Part shown: positions 1-13,100 of the stretch, in pieces
Layout: each line of letters starts with the position of its first letter
How positions within the stretch are numbered: the stretch's first letter is position 1
DNA from: Sodiomyces alkalinus F11
Lineage: Eukaryota > Ascomycota > Sordariomycetes > Glomerellales > Plectosphaerellaceae
NCBI RefSeq assembly: GCF_003711515.1
Contig: NW_021167080.1
Span: 3,779,816-3,843,815, forward strand
Length of the DNA: 64,000 bases
Direction of reading: 5' to 3'
The notes under the pieces: model-generated
Seen by the model: only the letters and a program-made list of their open reading frames with translations
What the model was told of the DNA's origin: nothing
Database searches by the model: none
Program-made: the position numbers and the translations under genes

Positions 1-14
1 ACTGTAAAGAAAAC

Positions 15-1787
15 ATGGCCCCCACCGTCACGTCAGAAAATCACCAGGCTCTCAGGGCGCCCAAGTCCATGAGCTTTCTTAAACCACGTCTGAGCCAAAG
101 CGGCCCTTCGAATGCTGGCGGACATCGGGCGAGCAATGACTTAGCCATACACATAGCCAAAGAGAGGCTCCGTGAGCAAGTTCAAGAGCAGGGGAAACTG
201 AGCTCCCGACACTCCATGATTTCGCGAAGTTTGAGAAAGGGAAGGGACACTTCCATGGGGTTGAGAAGGTCTCTTCGACATACCAGTAATGTCAGTACCG
301 GTATCCCATTGGACCTCGCCTCCCCTGACGCAGTGGCTGCACCACCCCGGGAAGACGGCTTCCGGAAGAAAGCCCGCAAAGTTTCCAGCAGACTTAAGAT
401 GAAGCTGAAAAGCCTGTTCCGTCGTGGAAAGAGCGAAGAAGAGGTTGACACTGTGGCTGAGGAGCCTCGAAACAACGAGCGACCCCCCGCTCCGGGCAAC
501 GAATTCGGCACGGATGAGGAGCCCGAAGAGGACTATCCGCGCATGGAGGCATCAAGGCGAGAAGTGTACACCATCGGCCAAGTGCCAGCTCGGGTGCCTT
601 CTATTCATAGCGCCGACTGCATCCGGGCTGTTCAATCACGTCAGGGGAGCATCGTGAGCATCGGCAGCGAGAGCCTACAGCCCTCCGAAGAGAAATCCCG
701 CGTGTCGAGCTGGGCTAGCTCAGGGGTGTCGGTCGGCACTAGCGACAGAACCTGTCAGCGCTTATCCGTCATCACAGAGAGTGCCCCGCGGACCGGGTCG
801 GTGTATTCGGAAAGCGTGTACTCCGAGGACAAACCCGTCTCAGTTCATGCCGACGAACCGAGGGGTAGCGCCGTTAGAAACCCAATCACATATAGTCCGG
901 CAACCATCACTAGTCCTCTTGCCTTCTCAGATAGAGCTTCTAATGATGCAGTTTCTCGACCTGGGCCAGATCAAGCTGCTTTTGCGGACCGAATCGCATC
1001 AGAGGGGAGCTCGGTGGAATAGAAGGCCCACCTTGCCTCTCGGGTGTCGAAGAAGGGAGACTCTAAAACGACAGAGATTCAATATGACATGTCTAGTTTG
1101 TTCAACCCCCTGGGCCACGTGCGGGAGCATGCCCAAATTGAGGAGGACGACACCACGTTCCCGGAAACATCATTCAACTCATCCATGGCGCCACGACAGC
1201 AGATGAGAGCTCCTGCCTCTCCGGAATCACGATGGCCGTCCGTCAAGACCAGGGAATCACCACGGATCATAGGTAAACGCGTGCGAGGGATGAGCGTACC
1301 GGCTAGAAACTCGTCACGACCGGGGCCCTCCGAGGCTGGGTTTCCGCTGTCGCCTGAAGGCATGCAGCCGAACCACAAACGTGCCGGCGGCCTGGATGCC
1401 ACGTCGGCTTTGATGCCCGGTTCGGAGGAGAATAGAGCGCCTTATGCGTCAACCCGGAGTGCATCCCCTATCAAGCTCATTCGACGGGACAGGACCCGAG
1501 ACGTGGTGGGAGACGCGGCAGCCTCTGCTCGGACCACTCCTGTTGGTAAACACGTCTACGCTACTGGGTTGGGGTCTCCTGTCGCGCGGGGTAAACAGGC
1601 TGCAGCATGGCCCCGTCTATCTCTATGGACGACGGAGGAAGACTCGCACGAGTCGAAGACGCCAAAGGGCCTTGGATCGGCCGCCAGCAAGGCGAAGAAC
1701 TCGGGTGGCCAGCGGATGGTGGATTTGTTCTTAAGCAACCGACGGAAGCAGATTGAGGGCTGCGACGAGGTGGAAGCATTTGTTTAA
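15..1787 (+). CDS. Disordered Ser/Arg-rich hypothetical protein, interrupted by an in-frame TAG
   Basis: Two open segments in the same frame, 15-1019 (335 codons) and 1023-1787, are separated only by a TAG at 1020-1022. The second segment has no ATG near its start, so it looks like the continuation of the first rather than a separate gene. The protein is rich in Ser, Arg, Pro and Glu, with no signal peptide or membrane span. A strongly basic amphipathic patch lies near residues 118-137 (KKARKVSSRLKMKLKSLFRR), a possible membrane or nucleic-acid contact. The end (RMVDLFLSNRRKQ) is ordered-looking and resembles the tail of uncharacterised fungal proteins. The ATG at 15 has a good context (AAAACATGGC), but the frame is open to the window edge, so an upstream exon is possible. 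The stop could be a nonsense change (CAG to TAG), an unrecognised intron, or a sequence error. No function is claimed. Confidence 0.5.
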
Positions 1788-2412
1788 GCAGGTACGAACC
1801 ATCAACTCGAAACGTAATACGTAACGTTGGATGCTGGGTGGTTTGTTGGAGAGCCGCAGTTGACTATTCTTTCTTTCTTTCTTTCTTTTTTTTTTTTTTG
1901 CGTTGGCGACCTGGGGCCAAAATGGAGTTGGTTTAACACGATGAAGCAGGATAGGTATAACCCACTGTAATAATATGTCTATCTGACGGGGAACGCGTTA
2001 GTTGGAAGTTGAAGAAGACAGACGAATACCAATATCATTCATTATATGCCACCAACGGGCACAACATCAGCGGTCTTTTATCCCAAGGATGTGGCATCGC
2101 AACGTGCGGGAGTTTAGAGCCCCGATATGAAGCTGGATTGGAATTCGATAGCTTGTGGAACTGTTTCTGGTAGGAAGGTTACCGGAACAGGAGTTCGTAG
2201 GGCGATTGGGGGGGGGGGGGGGGTTCTTTTCTTTTTTTTCGTCTTCTTTTTGACTAGCTTGAGAATGATAGTTGAGAATCTTTAGATGTGGCAGAAAGAG
2301 TCTAATGAGGTCCAACACGCCCATGTCGGTACATGACAGTTGCCTTATGCATGTGAGAAACAAGGTGCAATGCCTCGTAAATCAGCTCACGCAAAGCCCA
2401 GGCAGGTCAGTT
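1788..2412. other. Intergenic, convergent 3' ends
   Basis: Gene-free DNA between the 3' end of the first gene and the stop of the thioesterase gene on the other strand. It holds a CTTT/T-rich tract at about 1869-1900 and a run of about 14 G followed by T-rich DNA at about 2209-2240. No coding exon or RNA gene is seen. Confidence 0.6.
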
Positions 2413-4888
<2,476 letters not shown>

Positions 4889-6487
4889 ATGGTCGACGCG
4901 GTGCAACCTCGTGATGCTTCCCCGAGCCCCTCACAACTTCCTCCCGTGCCGGGCTCGCCAACCTATTCCTTCGCGTCTACTGCGAACCGCCTATCAACCT
5001 ACAACCTCCCTCTACCACCACCCCCGCGGCCGGCCCATGCTATCCTCTCCAAGACCGATCTAGAAGCTTCGCAGACGGCATACGCCGACCTGTTAGCCAC
5101 TGCAAAGTCCTACCGTCTCGCCCTCGCCGCCCTTTCCGCCGCCTCCTCTGCCTTCGGCTCGGCCCTCGAGGCCTGCGCCCGCCTCAAGGAAGCCCGCGCC
5201 GAACCGATCGGCCCCTCCCCCAACGCCGCCTCCCTCGTCGGTTCTTTCCACGCCTCCGCCGCCCCTTGCTCGGCCGACCCTCTGCTCTCGGCTTCAGGCG
5301 TCCACCACCTCGTGGCCAACCACCACCACATTCTCTCCGAGACAGTCTACCGCAGCTTCGAGGTGCCCCTGCTCGACGAGCTCGACAAGTGGCGCCGGGC
5401 CATGGAGGACGAGGACGAGAGCTACGTCAAGACCGTCCGCGACAAGAGCCGCGAGATCCGCCGCCTCGAGAAGGAAGGCCTCAAGCTGCACCGCCAGCGC
5501 CGCCGCGACGTCGGCCGCTTCCGCGCCCACCTCGTCGACCTCACCACCAAGCTCGACGGCCTGACCGCCCTCCACGGCGACCACGCCCGCACCCTCCTCC
5601 GCGAGTCCCAGGAGACCAGCGCCAAGATCGTCGACGCCACCTGCAGCCTCGTCCGCGCCGAGGTCGACATCTTCGAGTCCCTCGCCCGGAAAGGCTGGAC
5701 CGGCGGCGGGCTGGACGACTTGCTCGAGCGGGGGCAGGACCTCTTCGCCACCACCGACTTGCCCGACGACTATGTCAGTGCGGCGGCCGGCGGGGTGGCC
5801 TCGAACGGGTCGTCGTCCAAGCTGTTCAGCATCCTGCCGCCGCGGAGTATACTCGCCGATGCCGGGTCGGATGCGTCCCGCCCGCTTGGGCACACGAGGA
5901 GCGATAGCTTGCTGGTGGACGACGCGGAGCGGTACCAGAGTCTCGTGGGCGCCGCGGTGGCGTCCGGGCCGTCACCCGGAGGAGATGCCGAAGACGCGGA
6001 GACGAGGAGCGTGTCTTCGGACTCTGGTCGTAAGAACAGACCCAGGGGAGCGAGGCCGTTTAGTCCGCAACCTATCCGGCGGAACCCCACGGATGTGCCG
6101 TTTAACGATACCCTTGGCGAGCCTGCAGTCACACCAGATGCAGCGGCAGACCAGGAGATCAAGGCAGATGATGAAGACGAGGGTGGGGAAGGAGAGGAGA
6201 GGGAGGAGCCAACCAACGCGGTGCAAGTATTAGGGGATGCAGGAGAGTTGAAGATGAAACAAAACGGCGACGGGCGGGAGGAAGACGATCTAGAACACCA
6301 GCCATGGAGAAACGAAGGCAAGGGTCAGTTGAGAGACAGTGATACAAATGAGGAGGACGAGCCTGCTAGGGAGAATGTAACAAGAGGGAACGCGAGTGGT
6401 GAAGCCCTCCAACAAGCGAAGCAAGGGAACGATGAGGAGAGAGGGCGGTCGAGGGAACGAGATCTGTCTGAAGACGGTCCAGCTTGA
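4889..6487 (+). CDS. IVY1-like phospholipid-binding BAR-type protein
   Basis: Single-exon gene of 532 residues; start ATG at 4889 in a CCGCCATGGTC context. Residues about 1-50 are Pro/Ser-rich and disordered. Residues about 50-290 are an Ala/Leu-rich helical region with heptad-like character (for example SYVKTVRDKSREIRRLEKEG), fitting a BAR/I-BAR fold. Residues about 300-532 are acidic, disordered and low in complexity. This layout and the YADLLATAKSYRLALAALS and ETVYRSFEVPLLDELDKWR segments resemble fungal homologues of yeast Ivy1, a vacuole- and endosome-associated protein that binds phospholipids, Ypt7 and Vps33 and influences TORC1-linked membrane traffic. The assignment rests on recalled family resemblance, so the BAR call is stronger than the exact orthology. 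It is convergent with NUP53. Confidence 0.65.
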   Translation: MVDAVQPRDASPSPSQLPPVPGSPTYSFASTANRLSTYNLPLPPPPRPAHAILSKTDLEASQTAYADLLATAKSYRLALAALSAASSAFGSALEACARLKEARAEPIGPSPNAASLVGSFHASAAPCSADPLLSASGVHHLVANHHHILSETVYRSFEVPLLDELDKWRRAMEDEDESYVKTVRDKSREIRRLEKEGLKLHRQRRRDVGRFRAHLVDLTTKLDGLTALHGDHARTLLRESQETSAKIVDATCSLVRAEVDIFESLARKGWTGGGLDDLLERGQDLFATTDLPDDYVSAAAGGVASNGSSSKLFSILPPRSILADAGSDASRPLGHTRSDSLLVDDAERYQSLVGAAVASGPSPGGDAEDAETRSVSSDSGRKNRPRGARPFSPQPIRRNPTDVPFNDTLGEPAVTPDAAADQEIKADDEDEGGEGEEREEPTNAVQVLGDAGELKMKQNGDGREEDDLEHQPWRNEGKGQLRDSDTNEEDEPARENVTRGNASGEALQQAKQGNDEERGRSRERDLSEDGPA

Positions 6488-6926
6488 TAATTTTAGTGTT
6501 AACATGTGGGGTGGTAGAGGTAGCGTGACTACCTATGCTTTTGGTTATGCGTTGTTTATTAGGTAGCTTTATACCCCTTTGCCTATCTATTTAGAGGCAT
6601 TCCATGGCATGGGTAAGGTATCGTACGGAAGGGTTAGAGACTATCCCCCAATTGAAGGGATAAGCAGACGGGGCGTTAATACAGATTGATGTTTCCCCCT
6701 ACAGTGTTCCCGTTGAATAAAACGCCCGCTCCGAACCCAAATGAAGTCCCTATGCAATACTGAGCCCACCCCAGCGGATTGTTACTACCGGGTAATTCAA
6801 CAGCCCGAATGGAGGTTGCTATGTTCGAGAGGCATACGCTATAGACTCGGTCTGACATCAACAAGGACGATCGATGGCTTCCCGTTCGTCGAGCCAAGAA
6901 AAAAAAAATTGAAGCATTCCCCCTCT
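6488..6926. other. Intergenic, convergent 3' ends
   Basis: About 440 bp between the stops of the IVY1-like gene and NUP53. It presumably holds both 3' untranslated regions; an A-run lies at about 6900-6908 just past the NUP53 stop. No other feature seen. Confidence 0.6.
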
Positions 6927-8361
6927 TTAGTCGTCGGTATCGGCGGCATTCACAATCTCCCCCTTGAACAGACGAAAGGTCACGTCCAACCACCATATGA
7001 ACTTCCAGTACGGGCTCGCCTTGTCGTAATCGAACTCGCCGTTCTCCTTGCGCGGCACCTCGTTGCCGATCATGGCGCCGAAGCCGCCGATGAACCACAT
7101 GAGAATCGGCACCGCCGCGAGAAGCCTCGCCGTGAAGCTCTGGGAGGGCAGGTGTGCCTCGTCGGCCGAGCGGAGCGTCGCGCGGCGGGCCGTCGGGATC
7201 TTGCGACAAAAGGCAGGGTCGCCTTGCTGCGGTGGCTGGGTATGGCCGTCGGCGCCAGAGGCAGAGACAGAGCCGTTGGGCAGAGAGCGGGCGTCTGTGA
7301 TGGTGGCCGAGGAGACGGTGTTGGTCTGGGAAAGGGTGGCGGTGTCGAGGGTCTGTGAGGAAGCGTGCGAGCCTGGAGGGGTATCGTCGCCGAAAGAACG
7401 CTGGCTTTGCAAGGTGCTACTTGTCGGGAACGGAATACCTCGACGGCGGCGTGAGGTGCCGAAACCAATGCCGTTATTGGCGTTGTTGTCGTCGAGACCG
7501 ACGGAGCCTAGGGTGTCGGTGTCGAAGATGGGCTCATCTTGGGCAGGCGGGTAGCCGCGGTAGGGCTCAGCGTATACAAGACAGCCGAGGATGGACTGAG
7601 GACTCGCGTACATGGCCGTCTCGGCTGCCTCGGCGCTCTCAAAGGTGACCTTGACCCAATGCTCCCCACCGTCGGCACGGTTGACCTTCACCTTCTCCTC
7701 GGGCGTTAGGGCACGGCGGCGCGTGTAGGCAGGATCACGCAGGTCGCCCTTGTAGCGGCGCTGGTCGGGGGGAGGCTCCCGCGGGTAGTCTTCGCAGATC
7801 CGACCGGCGAGGTTTTCGTAGTGGTTGACGGCGGCATACTGCTGAGCCGAGGCCCGGTAGCCACGGAGGATGACTTCTGTGGGTTCGGACTTGAGGAGGC
7901 GCTGGGAGTTGGCCGTCGGGGCGGCTTCATCTTGCTGTTGCTGGCTGAGGAGGTTATTTCCGCTTGCCTTGCGCTGCAGAGACGAGGATGAGTTGTTGGT
8001 GGATTGGGAGGTGGCCTTGTTGGCGACCCAGTCACTGAAGATCTTGTCTGCTGCTGCTAGGGTCGGGTTCTCACGGCGTGCTGGCGTTCCGGTTCGCGAA
8101 CGAGAGCGGCGGGTGGATTTTCCAAACGATCCCGTCTCTGTTACGCCTCGTCGGGCGCGAATGCTGCCCGAATGGCCTTCTTGACTGAGAACAAGATCTG
8201 AATTAGCCATGCATCACGAATAATGGAGGAAGAAGAACGGTAAAAAGGTAACGGGGAGGGGCGCCGTACTGTGGAAAAACCATTGCGTATGGTCTCCTAA
8301 CGCCGTCGTCGCCTATGTAGAGCTCATCGTCTGGAACATTATGCAGAATGAGTGGTGCCAT
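6927..8361 (-). CDS. NUP53: Nucleoporin NUP53/NUP35 (RRM_NUP35 domain)
   Basis: Structural nucleoporin of the inner ring, which contacts the pore membrane and Nic96/Nup155-type partners. Two exons: 8361-8270 and 8184-6927, joined across an 85-nt intron (donor GTACGG, acceptor CTCAG); the join gives VFPHQEGHSGS and 449 residues. The first exon, [20 protein letters not shown], matches the conserved start of fungal NUP53. The dimerising RRM_NUP35 domain spans roughly residues 133-244 (from [17 protein letters not shown] to [10 protein letters not shown]). A hydrophobic stretch near the C-terminus ([20 protein letters not shown]), followed by an amphipathic end, fits the membrane-binding tail of the family. 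The middle is Ser/Thr/Asn-rich and disordered. Start, splice phase and domain all agree. Confidence 0.88.
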
Positions 8362-9031
8362 GGTGGGTGGTGGAAGCCCGAAGCAACAGCAAGGCAAGCG
8401 AATCAGCTGCTTGGGTCGGGATGCTGCAGGTTTGCCAATGAAGGGGATAGAGCGTTGTCGAAGTGTTTTTCTTTGTTATGCAGTCTAAGGCTGTCGCATC
8501 GTGTTGTCCCTTAGTATATCGTGTCGTGTCAAAATTGGTGGGAATTAGTAGGGTAGAAGAGAGAAGTCTTGTTTGGGAGAAAAAAAAAAAAAGAAGAAAA
8601 AAAGGGAAAAAGAAAAAGTCAAGTTCGACTCGCGCGACATGCGACCCAGATACTCACGATGAAACTTTTGGTGATGGGCTTCCCCAGCAACCAAGAGAGG
8701 CGACAGCTGGTCTGTGCATAGCAGCGACAGATCCCGGCGGAAGTACATGTGTCACGTGATATCGCATCGCGTTCGAAAGGAGCTTTGATCGCGTCGAACT
8801 TTCCCGTTTTTTTGGTCCTAAGGTCCCTTCAACAAACGTCGCCAACGCCAAACTTCCTCTACCTAGGTACGTACAACCCACATACCTTCCCACATCACCA
8901 CGTCCATCTGTACCGTTTACTGCAGTGCGTAGGTATATATTTCGTATTCACGGCTCTCTTTTTAGTCCATTTTCTCCACTGTCACACATCGGTTTCCCAT
9001 CCTTCGAGCTATCGTCACCATTCGAGGTAGC
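8362..9031. promoter_or_regulatory. Divergent promoter of NUP53 and the RNPS1-like gene
   Basis: A 670-bp head-to-head intergenic region. It includes an A/G-rich tract at about 8579-8618 and a TACCTAGGTA palindrome at 8860-8869, about 165 bp before the RNPS1-like start. Both genes are constitutive nuclear functions, so a shared housekeeping promoter is plausible (inference). Confidence 0.5.
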
Positions 9032-10141
9032 ATGTCTTCTCGCTCGGTATCGCGTGAGCGGCATCGCTCCCGCACGAGATCCCCCACGCCTGCATCCGAC
9101 TACTCTGACCGTGACCGTCGGCGTCGCGATTCACTGTCACCATCCCGCTCCCCGACCCCTCCACACCGTCGAAATGGCCGTCGCAGAAGCTATTCTCGTA
9201 GCCCCAGCCCACGCTCCGACAGCAGAGGTCGCAGTCTGACCCCTCCTCCTGCGCGAAGCACCAAGGTCAGTCATCCGGGATGGGCAGGCACAGGCACAAG
9301 CATCACCAACGTCTCTGTTGCGAACTAACCGATGTGCCGTGCAGATTGTTGTGGAGAGGTTGACCAAGAACATAAACGAAGATCATCTCTACGAAATATT
9401 CGGCCAATTTGGTCCAGTGAAGGACCTAGACCTTCCCATTAGCCGACGTGAGTGGCCGAAGGAGCTCTTCTGTCATGCTTCATTTCTTCTCCCTACCCAT
9501 ACTGGCCGGTGCTGACGATTACATCCCCTGCCACACAAGTCGGCGTCAATAGGGGCACAGCCTATATTCTCTACGATCATGAGGCCGATGCTGAGGACGC
9601 CATCGCTCACATGCACGAGGCACAGGTTGATGGCGCCATTATCAATGTATCGATCGTCTTGCCCCGTCGCAAAATGTCACCTCCGCCACCCATAGCTCGA
9701 CGCGGCGCAGGCATTGACCCACGGGTTCCACATCCAAATCCAAGAGGACCTGGAAGAATGGGTGGCCCCCGTGGAGGAGGTGGCGGTCCTAGTGCCCCCC
9801 CCAGTCGATACGGCCCTCGCTCAGACACGTATCGCCCCCGATCAGCCTCTCGCTCACCTTCGCCGTCGCGCTCCCTCTCCCGCTCACGTTCCCCCCCCGC
9901 TGCGCCGCCCTCAAGAGGCGGCGGTAGCCGTTACCGGAGTCGTTCTCGCTCTTACTCACGTTCAAGATCTAGAACTCCGCCTCCGCGACGTGGAAGAGGG
10001 GGCCGCGGCAGCCGCGGCAGCCGCCGCTCGGGGGGTGGCCCTGATCGCCGGCGTAGGAGTCCTAGCCGAAGCAGCTATGATAGTTATGACGACAGATCTA
10101 GGGACTCGAGCCGAGGTCGCCGCCGTCGAAATTACGACTGA
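9032..10141 (+). CDS. RNPS1-like SR-family RNA-binding protein
   Basis: Three exons, 9032-9265, 9345-9447 and 9540-10141, give 312 residues; donors are GTCAGT and GTGAGT and acceptors GCAG and CAAG, and the phases agree. Residues 1-78 are Arg/Ser-rich with many SPSP and RSRS pairs. One RRM spans about residues 79-150, with RNP2-like IVVERL at 79-84 and RNP1-like RGTAYILY at 117-124; it is split by the second intron. The C-terminal half is Gly/Pro- then RS/RGG-rich. This order (RS region, single RRM, RS/P-rich tail) and the NVNRGTAYILY-type motif are those of RNPS1, a splicing activator of the ASAP complex associated with the exon junction complex. The role is inferred from the family. Phosphorylation of the RS repeats is expected. 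Confidence 0.82.
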
Positions 10142-13100
10142 GAAGTCAAGGCGGATCGGACAACTGTATTGCAAAAAGAAGAAAAGACGATGGGGGGATT
10201 TTCTTTGGGCAGCGTAACGGTATCCAAACCCAACCGCGGGATGGTACAAATGTTGAGATTTCCATGTAAGGTGCGCGCTACTTTGTATCACCAGGCGACT
10301 AATTTTGTAGGTCCTGGAAACGTCGAGCGAGATCTACGCACATCCTCCTGAGGCCAAAACTATACATAATTCGATGGAAGAGGTACGTAGGCTTGCAGCT
10401 ATCTCGCTGGCGAGCGTCGGAACACTATGACGAATAAACAAAGAGATCATCTGCGCTCTCGTCTACTGCCGGGTTTCGCTTCAAGGTGCCCGGTCTCACC
10501 CCATCCTCTCAACTCTGCGTGCTCGTTTCATGATAGGAGGTGTTGCAGCTTATTCTTTTTCTACCCCTACATCGCATCGCCGCCGCCTTGCTTCGTCTAC
10601 CTTAAGGCACCGAAAATGATTCTACCGATATTCTGTACGATCCAAGCGGCGTTGTGGTCTTTTGGGGAAACATTGTATCGCTCGCCATCTTCATCTTGGA
10701 GTCGGTCGTTCTATTTCCAAGAATTCTATCGGCCCTTCGCGTTTTTCCTTCACTTTCCCTCTGACAGGGATTCGTTCTCAGGAGTCGACCTGTCATTCAC
10801 AAAGGGAGTTCCACGGCTATTGCTGGCGCCCGCTTCTGGCGCGGCAATGACAAACGCACAAGCGGGCTGGCCCAATTACCGCTCACTGTTGAAGCCATTT
10901 TCGGCACAAGCCAAGACACCGAAGTCCCCCCATGATTAGGGCACTGTAAACTACTGCCTTCGACGGCAGCGAAAATACCATTGTCGGCATATGCGGACGT
11001 CTTTATCAAAATGAATATTCATCCACATGGGGCACCGACTGGAGCATTGGGCCCAGTCACACGTCAAAACGTTTGAAATGGGGGGAAGTCGCTTTACCGC
11101 TCCGGCAGCTCTTTTTCGCCAAAATCCTCCTGCGTGCCAAGAGCCTCTTCCGCCGCTTTATGCGGACGGACTTGTTACGTTTTTCATGTTCCCGATTGCG
11201 CTTCCCAGGAAGTATGGAGGTCTAGACGATAAGATATCCACATCTTGTTATTGGATACGAGGCTCGTCTTGTCTCGCCGGAGAACAAATAGCACAGAGCG
11301 CTCCCTACGTTGTACCCCTCTTGATCGCGCTCGCGCTCCGCTCCGTGGGGGCGAAGGAATATGGTGCGTATCGATGGATCCAGTCGAACTGGCGCAGGTT
11401 ACCGAACTTGCTGTTTCGACCCCGGTTTCCAGTTTCTTCCCATATCGCCTCTGGTGGGGTGCTGGCTTCGCCTCGGTAGAATTGCGCGCTCCTAGGCGAA
11501 CAGCCGGGATGCAAGTGATGCAGTTGAAGGCTGTTTACGCAGCGATCGGGTCCTTGGCAACATCTGTCCAAAGACCCCTCGGGTCAGTTGACCCAATTCG
11601 ATGGGCACCTTAATCGACGGCAAACCCCATGTCAACGCTATGCTTGGTGTTGCCCCCGAAGGATAGACCACTGCGATGCTTAGGCTATACTTAGCATTTT
11701 CCGGGACTTTTGACGGCGGGACAATCCCTCCCAAGGACCGCCTCTGATGTCCAGTTGCCATTTATATCTCTTCTCGATCCTCGTCTACCATCGCGGCTAT
11801 CGCTAAGCGCGGTATCCGCATCGTGGGGAATATGCGGCGTGGGACGGCAGGAACAGACGCGGCGTCGTGCCGCAAGCGAATGAGGGTTGGAGGCCGAGGC
11901 TTCACTGGCAACGCAGACGGATCCTGCCAACCCGCGTCGAACCGAGACCATACCCTCTTTTCTACCCTGGCTAACCATCAAAATACCAGGGTCGAGACTT
12001 GGAGAAGCACATAATATGCAGAGATGGTACGCCGGGCCCTGGAAATCCTCCTGCCATGACTGCGCTCCTGATGGTTGATTCTTGCTATGGAAGTTCGCAT
12101 GTGCCACCGGCGTGCCCTACGCTCCCAGGGCCATGCTATGGTGCAGACATAACATGACCAAATCAGGCCGACCGAGGGCTTCTACCATGGCAAACGCAGC
12201 CTCTCCTAGTCTCTACTCTAGCGGCCGGGTACGTCACTTCCTTGGCTGTGCCGTAGTCTATCGGCTTCTTCAGCTCTCCTCTGCTGCCGTCGCTCCTCTG
12301 CCGTTGGGGTCGGCCCCAATATGACGAGAGGTGACTTCTTTGGCAAAGCTGTCTCTATCAGGATCACGGGGACGGTCAGGTCCTAGGGCAGTGGCTTCTT
12401 GTCCAGTGACCAGGGACCAGTGTGGCCAGCTGTGTGGGATGCGGCGTTCAGAACAGAAAGTCCAAGGAGACCGGAGTGGCTTGGTCGTTCCACCATTCGT
12501 GCTCCCGAGCAGTCTGGGCATCGCAAACATATATTTGAACCACTGGTCCTTTCCTTTTCTTCCTCTCGGCTCAGTAGCTCTGCCCTGGTCATCGTGCTTA
12601 GTTCATAATTCCCCTTCAAGGACTCTACTCTCATGCCACGGGATGGATGCTATGACATACGACAGAGCATGGAACCACTGCCTTTGCGTCCTGTTTCCCA
12701 TATCTGCCGACCCTACGCGACTCGCCCCTTGCCCGTTTTGCACAGCTTCAATGCCCCCACTGGGGCCTGGTGTCTGCTCTGCCACCGAAGTTGGCCTGGT
12801 CACTTTGTGCGACCAGCCACCCGAGCTCGACCATACTTCCGGGCCGGATCACTTCTCTAACGGGCCTGGCTGCATGTCGGATTACGGCCTCGGCCGAATC
12901 AACGAGGTCCCCCAGCCCAGACCACCACCAACTCCGCCTCCTCACCCGCGCCCAGGCCCCAGGCCACCCCCTCCCCCGGATGTTCCCAGTCCGCCGGGCA
13001 GTCCAACCTATGCGACCAGGGCCATCTGTTGGACTCGGCCTCCCGGGTCGTTTCACGCCTTCTCTTGATCTCTTCGGCTTGATAGGCGGCGTTCCTGGGC

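Noticed and set aside
10427..10939. 170-codon frame plus hydrophobic segments in another frame near 10606-10760
   Set aside because: Considered as a decayed membrane-protein gene, but stops and frame changes occur without splice signals and nothing is recognisable.
12331..13068. 245-codon frame with a Pro-rich end
   Set aside because: No homologous motif, no favourable start context and no compositional break from the surroundings; likely chance.
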